DNA of 64,000 nt from Vibrio sp. 10N (lineage in GTDB: Bacteria; Pseudomonadota; Gammaproteobacteria; Enterobacterales; Vibrionaceae). Below, piece by piece: positions 58,453-64,000 of the stretch. The notes below the pieces were generated by a model that was not told the DNA's origin, searched no databases, and saw nothing but the letters and a program-made list of their open reading frames with translations. How positions within the stretch are numbered: position 1 is the stretch's first letter; each line of letters opens with the position of its first letter. The stretch spans positions 2,170,001 through 2,234,000 of the forward strand of contig NZ_BTPM01000001.1 of assembly GCF_036245475.1 (NCBI RefSeq). Reading direction: 5' to 3'. The translations under genes and the position numbers were made by a program.

Positions 58453-60000
58453 ATGTCAGACGCAGTTAACAAAGCGCATTCTGATTCGGATATCGAGACT
58501 AAGAGCTATCAAGAGCTTCACCGTCCAGCATCTGAGTTTGCCAGCCGCTCTGAATACCTAGACCACGAACTTCAAATCATGAAACCGCGCCGCTTTGGTC
58601 TTAACCTACCAGGCCGCGACTTCCGCTTTGAACTCGAAGATTTGGTACCTGCTCTTGCTGGTACTATCGGCATTATCGCAATGTACTCTGCGGTAATGAT
58701 GTCATGGGCAGACGGTCTAACCGCCGCTTGGGATCACGTTAACCTTGGTAAAGAGTTTGCCATCGAGGTTGCTCGTGTTGAAATGCTCATCCCAGCGTTA
58801 TTGTTCTGTATTCTCGCATCAGGTTTCATTAACCCACGTGCCAACCTTGCTGGTAACCACGGCCCGATGATCCCGCTTATCGGTTCTATCGCGCTTGCCG
58901 GTGCTCACCCTCTTGCTCTTGCTATTCTTCTTGGTGTGTTCGGTCTACTACTTAGCTACTTCAAAGGTGGTTCTAAGCTGGTTAACCTCACCTCTCAAGG
59001 TACTGCAGGTGGCCTCTTAATCTTCCTAGGCTTTACCGGCACGATGAGCCAAATCGGTTCAATCCAAGAGTGGGCGGTAAGTCTTCAGTCTGCGGACGTT
59101 GAAGCAGGTAGCATGGGTTACGTTGGTCTAATCGTATTAGGCATCAACATTGCTGTTTACGCATACCTTGCAAAAATCAACATGCGTTGGTTGGCCATCC
59201 CAGTATGTGCGGTAACGGGTCTACTTCTTGCGCTTGGTTTAGGTGCGGGCTTCGACTTGACGTTCGAAACAGAAATGGGTCTACCTAACCTTAACCCAGT
59301 TTACTGGTGGGGCAGCACAGAAGAAGGTTGGATGCTAGGTCTTCCTAACCTACAACACTTCATTGCCTCTCTACCGTTTGCGATTCTTGCTGTAGCGATG
59401 TGGTCTCCTGACTTCCTGGGTCACCGTATCTTCCAAGAGCTAAACTACCCACGTAAGACTGAAAAAGTGCTTATGGACGTAGATGACACTATGACTATGT
59501 GTTCTGTACGTCAGATGGTTGGTACGGCAGTAGGTGGTGGTAACATCACGTCTTCTTGGGGTACGTACATGATCCCAGCGGCTATCGCTAAGCGTCCAAT
59601 TCCAGGTGGTGCAATCCTTCTTGGTTCACTATGTATCATCGTGGCAATCCTTGGTTTCCCAATGGATGTTGCGGTATGGCCGCCAGTGATGCGTGTTGCA
59701 CTACTAGTAGGTGTATTCCTTCCGCTACTAGAAGCGGGCATGCAGATGGTGAAAGAGACTAAAGATTCGCAAGCCGCGGGTATCTGTATCTTTGCATCAG
59801 TAGTTGCAAACCCAGTACTTGCATGGGCTCTGACCATGTTCCTAGATAATAATGGTCTGATCGGTGACAAAGAGCGTGCTTCTCGTCTATCTTTTGTAGA
59901 TAAGATTGTCATCCCAGTCGGTGTATTCGTAATCTGTCTAGTAGCAATGCTTGCTGTAGGTATGCTAGAAGGCCAGTACGGCATCCCAGCTTTCCTATAA
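58453..60000 (+). CDS. DUF3360 family polytopic membrane protein
   Basis: This 515-aa inner-membrane protein belongs to DUF3360, a family seen mainly in Vibrio and relatives. After a hydrophilic N-terminus of about 60 residues it shows about 12 hydrophobic segments and a conserved loop SPDFLGHRIFQELNYPRKTEKVLMDVDDTMT. The general layout resembles nucleobase/SulP-type (UraA fold) transporters, but substrate and activity are unknown. Codon use is strongly biased, like the pflB gene downstream, indicating high expression. It starts with ATG behind GAGGA. It is 261 bases upstream of pflB and may serve fermentation. Confidence 0.85.
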   Translation: MSDAVNKAHSDSDIETKSYQELHRPASEFASRSEYLDHELQIMKPRRFGLNLPGRDFRFELEDLVPALAGTIGIIAMYSAVMMSWADGLTAAWDHVNLGKEFAIEVARVEMLIPALLFCILASGFINPRANLAGNHGPMIPLIGSIALAGAHPLALAILLGVFGLLLSYFKGGSKLVNLTSQGTAGGLLIFLGFTGTMSQIGSIQEWAVSLQSADVEAGSMGYVGLIVLGINIAVYAYLAKINMRWLAIPVCAVTGLLLALGLGAGFDLTFETEMGLPNLNPVYWWGSTEEGWMLGLPNLQHFIASLPFAILAVAMWSPDFLGHRIFQELNYPRKTEKVLMDVDDTMTMCSVRQMVGTAVGGGNITSSWGTYMIPAAIAKRPIPGGAILLGSLCIIVAILGFPMDVAVWPPVMRVALLVGVFLPLLEAGMQMVKETKDSQAAGICIFASVVANPVLAWALTMFLDNNGLIGDKERASRLSFVDKIVIPVGVFVICLVAMLAVGMLEGQYGIPAFL

Positions 60001-60148
60001 TATCTAGTTGATTATTTGGGCAGTGACATTCACTGCCCAAATTTTTATCAAACATTTTTAAGATTTATTGATTTAGTTTAAGTTTTACAATTTATTTTTA
60101 GTTTACTATTGATTTTGACGGTGAGAGTGACAATATCTATAACCATAT

Positions 60149-60208
60149 TAACCATAAGTGGTTATACGATATTTTTATTCAATGGTACTGGCTCTTCCTC
60201 TGAAGAGC
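60149..60208 (+). promoter_or_regulatory. Inverted repeats in the pflB leader
   Basis: TAACCA-TAAG-TGGTTA (60149-60164) is a perfect 6-bp inverted repeat, and GCTCTTC-CTCT-GAAGAGC (60191-60208) a perfect 7-bp hairpin; both lie within 115 bases of the pflB start. The first could be an operator, the second a leader stem. No good FNR site was found in 60001-60261. Confidence 0.4.
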
Positions 60209-60261
60209 ACGCGTATAAATCGCACAGTACGTGTTTTTTCTACTAAAAAGGTAGGTATGTC

Positions 60262-62538
60262 ATGGCAGAGCAATTTGCTAAAGCTTGGGAAGGTTTTGCT
60301 GCAGGTGACTGGCAAAACGAAGTAAACGTACGTGACTTCATTCAGAAGAACTACACTCCTTATGAAGGCGACGAGTCTTTCCTAGTTTCTGAAGGTACTG
60401 AAGCGACTAACACGCTTTGGGCTAAAGTAATGGAAGGTATCAAGCAGGAAAACAGCACTCACGCTCCTGTTGATTTCGATACTTCTGTTATCTCTACCAT
60501 CACTTCTCATGATGCGGGCTACATCAACAAAGACCTAGAAACAATCGTTGGTCTACAAACTGAAGCACCTCTTAAGCGTGCAATCATGCCTAACGGCGGC
60601 GTGCGCATGATCGAAGGTTCTTGTAAAGCATACGGTCGTACGCTTGACCCACAAGTTTCTAAAATCTACTCAGAGTACCGTAAAACACACAACCAAGGTG
60701 TTTTCGATGTTTACTCTCCAGATATCCTAAAATGTCGTAAGTCTGGTGTTCTGACTGGTCTTCCAGATGCATACGGTCGTGGTCGTATCATCGGTGACTA
60801 CCGTCGTGTAGCACTTTACGGTATTGACTTCCTAATGAAGGACAAAGTTGCTCAGTTCCACTCTACTCAAGAGAAACTAGAAGCTGGCGACGATCTACAA
60901 ATGACTATGCAGCTGCGTGAAGAGCTTCAAGAGCAACACCGCGCACTAGGTCAAATGAAAGAAATGGCCGCTTCTTACGGCTTCGACATTTCTGGTCCTG
61001 CGACTACTGCACAAGAAGCAATCCAGTGGACTTACTTCGGTTACCTAGCTGCTGTTAAATCTCAAAACGGCGCGGCTATGTCTCTAGGTCGTACTTCGAC
61101 TTTCCTAGACATTTACGTTGAGCGTGATATCGCTGCTGGCATCATCACTGAAGAACAAGCTCAGGAAATGATCGACCATTTCGTAATGAAGCTACGTATG
61201 GTTCGCTTCCTACGTACTCCTGAGTACGATGAGCTATTCTCTGGCGACCCAATCTGGGCAACAGAATCTATGGGTGGTATGGGTGTTGACGGTCGTACGC
61301 TAGTTACGCGTACAAACTTCCGTTTCCTAAACACGCTATACACTATGGGTCCTTCTCCAGAGCCAAACATCACTGTACTTTGGTCTGAGCAGCTACCTGA
61401 CGGCTTCAAGAAGTTCTGTGCGAAGGTATCTATCGATACTTCTTCTATCCAGTACGAGAACGATGACCTAATGCGTCCAGATTTCAACAACGATGACTAC
61501 GCTATCGCTTGTTGTGTATCTCCAATGGTTATCGGTAAGCACATGCAGTTCTTCGGCGCTCGTGCAAACCTAGCTAAGACTCTACTTTACGTTATCAACG
61601 GCGGTGTAGATGAGAAGCTTAAGATCCAAGTTGGTCCTAAAACTGAAGCAATGACTGACGAAGTTCTAGACTTCGATAAAGTTTGGGCTGGTCTAGACAA
61701 CTTCATGGATTGGCTAGCTAAGCAATACGTGACTGCGCTAAACGCAATCCACTACTCTCACGACAAGTACAGCTACGAAGCAGCGCTTATGGCTCTACAT
61801 GACCGTGACGTACGTCGTACAATGGCTTGTGGTATCGCTGGTCTATCTGTTGCAGCTGACTCTCTATCTGCAATCAAATACGGTACAGTTAAGCCAATCC
61901 GTGACGAAGACGGCATCGCGATCGACTTCGACATCTCTGGCGACTACCCGAAATTTGGTAACAACGACGCTCGTGTAGATGACATGGCTTGTGAACTTGT
62001 TACTATCTTCATGAACAAGATCCGTAAGCTTAAGACTTACCGTGATGCAGTACCTACACAGTCTATTCTGACTATCACTTCAAACGTGGTATACGGTAAG
62101 AAGACTGGTACTACACCAGACGGTCGTAAAGCAGGTGCTCCATTCGCTCCAGGTGCAAACCCAATGCACGGTCGCGATGAGAAAGGTGCTGTAGCTTCTC
62201 TTACTTCTGTAGGTAAACTACCGTTTGCTGACGCTAAAGATGGTATCTCTTACACCTTCTCTATCGTTCCAAACGCACTAGGTAAAGAAGAAGAGTCACA
62301 ACGTTCTAACCTTGCTGGTCTAATGGATGGTTACTTCCACCACGAAACTGGCGTTGAAGGTGGTCAACACCTAAACGTGAACGTTCTTAACCGCGAAACT
62401 CTAGAAGACGCAGTTAAGCACCCTGAGAAATACCCTCAGCTAACAATCCGTGTATCTGGTTACGCTGTACGCTTTAACTCTCTAACTGCAGAGCAACAAG
62501 CGGACGTAATCGCACGTACGTTCACTGAATCTCTATAA
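60262..62538 (+). CDS. pflB: Pyruvate formate-lyase
   Basis: This 758-aa glycyl-radical enzyme converts pyruvate and CoA to acetyl-CoA and formate under anoxia. The catalytic Cys pair is C417-C418 (AIACCVSPM) and the radical glycine is G733 in RVSGYAVRF. The N-terminal segment [24 protein letters not shown] fits the family. It needs the activase PflA, not present in the window. Codon bias is extreme, as for an abundant protein. AAAGGTAGG precedes the ATG. Confidence 0.97.
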   Translation: MAEQFAKAWEGFAAGDWQNEVNVRDFIQKNYTPYEGDESFLVSEGTEATNTLWAKVMEGIKQENSTHAPVDFDTSVISTITSHDAGYINKDLETIVGLQTEAPLKRAIMPNGGVRMIEGSCKAYGRTLDPQVSKIYSEYRKTHNQGVFDVYSPDILKCRKSGVLTGLPDAYGRGRIIGDYRRVALYGIDFLMKDKVAQFHSTQEKLEAGDDLQMTMQLREELQEQHRALGQMKEMAASYGFDISGPATTAQEAIQWTYFGYLAAVKSQNGAAMSLGRTSTFLDIYVERDIAAGIITEEQAQEMIDHFVMKLRMVRFLRTPEYDELFSGDPIWATESMGGMGVDGRTLVTRTNFRFLNTLYTMGPSPEPNITVLWSEQLPDGFKKFCAKVSIDTSSIQYENDDLMRPDFNNDDYAIACCVSPMVIGKHMQFFGARANLAKTLLYVINGGVDEKLKIQVGPKTEAMTDEVLDFDKVWAGLDNFMDWLAKQYVTALNAIHYSHDKYSYEAALMALHDRDVRRTMACGIAGLSVAADSLSAIKYGTVKPIRDEDGIAIDFDISGDYPKFGNNDARVDDMACELVTIFMNKIRKLKTYRDAVPTQSILTITSNVVYGKKTGTTPDGRKAGAPFAPGANPMHGRDEKGAVASLTSVGKLPFADAKDGISYTFSIVPNALGKEEESQRSNLAGLMDGYFHHETGVEGGQHLNVNVLNRETLEDAVKHPEKYPQLTIRVSGYAVRFNSLTAEQQADVIARTFTESL

Positions 62539-62562
62539 TCTTCGATTATACTGATTGAGATA

Positions 62563-62589
62563 AAAACCTCGCTTCGGCGGGGTTTTTTT
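62563..62589 (+). terminator. Terminator of pflB
   Basis: AACCTCGC-TTCG-GCGGGGTT forms a stem with a UUCG tetraloop, followed by a T-run, 24 bases after the stop. Confidence 0.93.
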
Positions 62590-62764
62590 ATACCTGCCAT
62601 ATCTCATTTACAACTGTTCTCACCTGCTAAGAATTAGTTACAAATAATCGATTTTGCTCAACCTTTATGGCTCACGGATCACTGACGTCATATTTGCAAA
62701 CGTGTCACACTCACTTTACATAACTACATCTCTACTAGCCGTATTTGAAGAGAGTCGACACATC

Positions 62765-63745
62765 ATGAAAATCTTACTCGCTTTGCCTATGCTTCTCGCC
62801 AGCAGCTGTGTGCTAGCTTCTGAGCGCTCTACCCTTTCCTTTTCTCTCGACAACGACGGAATTTGGGGTACCGACGAGGACTACACCAACGGGATCTTCC
62901 TTTCGTACACCAGCGGTGCCATTACGCCTTGGGCGATTTTTAGGCCATTGAGTCTCTCCTACTGGGGAGCGTCTTCGCTTGATAAGGTTGAGTTCCAACT
63001 TGGCCACAAGATGTGGACACCTTCCGATATTGAAGCCGATGTCCCAATCGCGGGCGACCGCCCTTACGCGGGCTATTTTCATGGTGAGTTAAATTACATT
63101 AGCTTGCACCCGCAGCAGGCCCAGCGATTTAACGTAACGTTGGGCAGTACTGGCGAAGGTTCATTTGCAGATAGAGCTCAACAGTTAGTCCACTCCCTTG
63201 TTGGCTCGAAAGAGCCGAAAGGTTGGGCGTATCAAATTGAAGATAGAGTCGTTGGCAGTGTTGGTTATCTAACACACCTAAACTTAAAGCGAGAGCCCTT
63301 GTCCGGAAATACCGGCTGGGAAATCTCTAATGTCACAGAAGCTAACTTAGGCAATTTTAGAAGCGATGTTTCAACCGGGATGATGCTTCGATTTGGGTCA
63401 GACTTAGGTGGCAACTTCGGGGCGGCCAACATCGGAACTGAAAATCCATTTAAAGCCGGTATGATTGGCGCGTCAAATCAGGGCTGGTTTACCTATTTCG
63501 GTGTGAAAGCCCGTTATCGATTTAACGATATTACCATCGAGGGCGAGCGCCCTGGAATACCAGAGCCAAGTGATGCTTATGATGTAACACTACAACCGAT
63601 TCAAGGTGAAGCCGTTTTAGGTGCGACATGGTACAACACCTACGTAGGTGTCAACGTCTTTGCCGGGACGAAGTCGGCAGAATACAAAGAGGCATCGAAA
63701 TCGATATACGGTAATGGTGGTATCTCACTGTTTGCCTTCTTTTAA
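62765..63745 (+). CDS. LpxR-family lipid A 3'-O-deacylase
   Basis: This 326-aa outer-membrane beta-barrel enzyme of the LpxR (DUF2219) family would remove the 3'-acyloxyacyl chain of lipid A. It has a signal peptide (LLASSCVLA|SE) and the family opening SLDNDGIWGTDEDYTNGIFLSY, whose Asn/Asp residues bind Ca2+ in LpxR. A DRPYAGYFHGEL segment and a C-terminal Phe follow. The frame extends upstream, but ATG 62765 begins the signal peptide. It stands alone. Confidence 0.88.
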   Translation: MKILLALPMLLASSCVLASERSTLSFSLDNDGIWGTDEDYTNGIFLSYTSGAITPWAIFRPLSLSYWGASSLDKVEFQLGHKMWTPSDIEADVPIAGDRPYAGYFHGELNYISLHPQQAQRFNVTLGSTGEGSFADRAQQLVHSLVGSKEPKGWAYQIEDRVVGSVGYLTHLNLKREPLSGNTGWEISNVTEANLGNFRSDVSTGMMLRFGSDLGGNFGAANIGTENPFKAGMIGASNQGWFTYFGVKARYRFNDITIEGERPGIPEPSDAYDVTLQPIQGEAVLGATWYNTYVGVNVFAGTKSAEYKEASKSIYGNGGISLFAFF

Positions 63746-63783
63746 ATACAAAACAGGCACTCTTAAGTGCCTGTTTTGTATTC
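63743..63783. terminator. Bidirectional terminator after the lpxR-like gene
   Basis: A long stem, AATACAAAACAGGCACT paired with AGTGCCTGTTTTGTATT around a CTTA loop, begins at the stop codon and separates convergent genes. Confidence 0.92.
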
Positions 63784-63817
63784 TGCTTGTTTATCTTGCG
63801 AAATCTAATAAGACAAC

Positions 63818-64000
63818 CTATGCAGTTTTAAACCTTTCACATTCTTGATAAAGCTCAGTTGATCGTTTATCAACACCATCGCTGGTTTGTTTTAAGCTCT
63901 GGCTACTTGTCTCCAGCTCCCCCATAGACTCATTGATTTGTGCCATGTTGCTTGCCATCGATTGCGAGGTCGTTGCTAATTCTTTCACTGAGGCAAAAAT
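63818..64000 (-). CDS. Methyl-accepting chemotaxis protein, C-terminal end only
   Basis: The minus-strand frame from the window edge to a TAG (63818-63820) encodes 60 residues. They form a Ser/Gln/Glu-rich heptad helix (LATTSQSMASNMAQINESMG, LETSSQSLKQTSDGV) ending RFKTA. This is the pattern of the last helix of a chemoreceptor signalling domain, but the diagnostic tip lies outside the window. Confidence 0.6.
   Translation of the reverse strand: MFASVKELATTSQSMASNMAQINESMGELETSSQSLKQTSDGVDKRSTELYQECERFKTA

Noticed and set aside
60069..60120. FNR sites directly upstream of pflB
   Set aside because: Two TTGAT half-sites occur, but their partner halves (TTTAA, ACGGT) match poorly.

Overview
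The window is a 64 kb stretch of what looks like the main chromosome of a marine Vibrio. This rests on recognisable Vibrionaceae gene content and order: ybgC-tolQRAB-pal-cpoB next to nadA; cydABX-ybgE; ruvCAB near aspS; cmoAB; AlaE; a DUF3360 membrane protein beside pflB; several chemoreceptors; an RND pump; and Vibrio-type hairpin repeats. There is no integrase, transposase, phage gene or CRISPR array. The species cannot be fixed from the sequence alone.

Layout. (1) 1-6.7 kb: the end of an RluA-family pseudouridine synthase, then a BMP-type (nucleoside-like) ABC importer (ATPase, two permeases, binding protein) followed by a 2-oxoglutarate/Fe(II) oxygenase. (2) 6.8-11.8 kb: the most accessory-looking part, a two-gene module on the minus strand. 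It encodes a PLD-nuclease/SF2-helicase/DUF3427 protein and a SAM-methyltransferase fused to an HNH nuclease, and resembles a phage or foreign-DNA defence system. (3) 12.1-22.7 kb: a Gly-tethered lipoprotein, tRNA-Ser(GGA), alaE, a hybrid histidine kinase, a UPF0149 protein, two outer-membrane barrels (one a POTRA-less Omp85 protein with a perfect 18-bp operator-like palindrome in its leader), a K+ channel and nadA. (4) 22.9-31.6 kb: the Tol-Pal envelope operon and the cytochrome bd operon, including the tiny cydX; FNR-like and ArcA-like sequences lie upstream of cydA. (5) 32.4-38.3 kb: ruvB, ruvA, an inserted chemoreceptor gene, ruvC and aspS. A LexA box lies just upstream of ruvA, so ruvAB keeps its own SOS promoter despite the insertion.

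(6) 38.5-44.7 kb: a DUF72 gene, cmoA-cmoB (tRNA cmo5U synthesis), and a three-gene retropepsin-like protease / 7TM inactive-transglutaminase / ATP-grasp ligase locus whose chemistry is not established. (7) 45.3-52.7 kb: an RND efflux adaptor and pump preceded by a LuxR/OpaR-like box, a dCache chemoreceptor and xthA. (8) 52.8-58.0 kb: a basic-amino-acid ABC importer (ATPase, binding protein, two permeases, with an attenuator-like hairpin after the binding protein) and a second poly-Gly lipoprotein. (9) 58.4-64.0 kb: a DUF3360 permease-like protein, pyruvate formate-lyase, an LpxR-type lipid A deacylase and the end of another chemoreceptor.

Functionally, most of the window is envelope maintenance (Tol-Pal, outer-membrane proteins, lipoproteins, LpxR), oxygen-responsive energy metabolism (cyd, pflB), DNA repair (ruvABC, xthA), transport and sensing. 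The best candidates for something undescribed are the methyltransferase-HNH plus PLD-helicase pair (6785-11768), the protease/7TM/ATP-grasp locus (41467-44740) and the DUF3360-pflB pairing.
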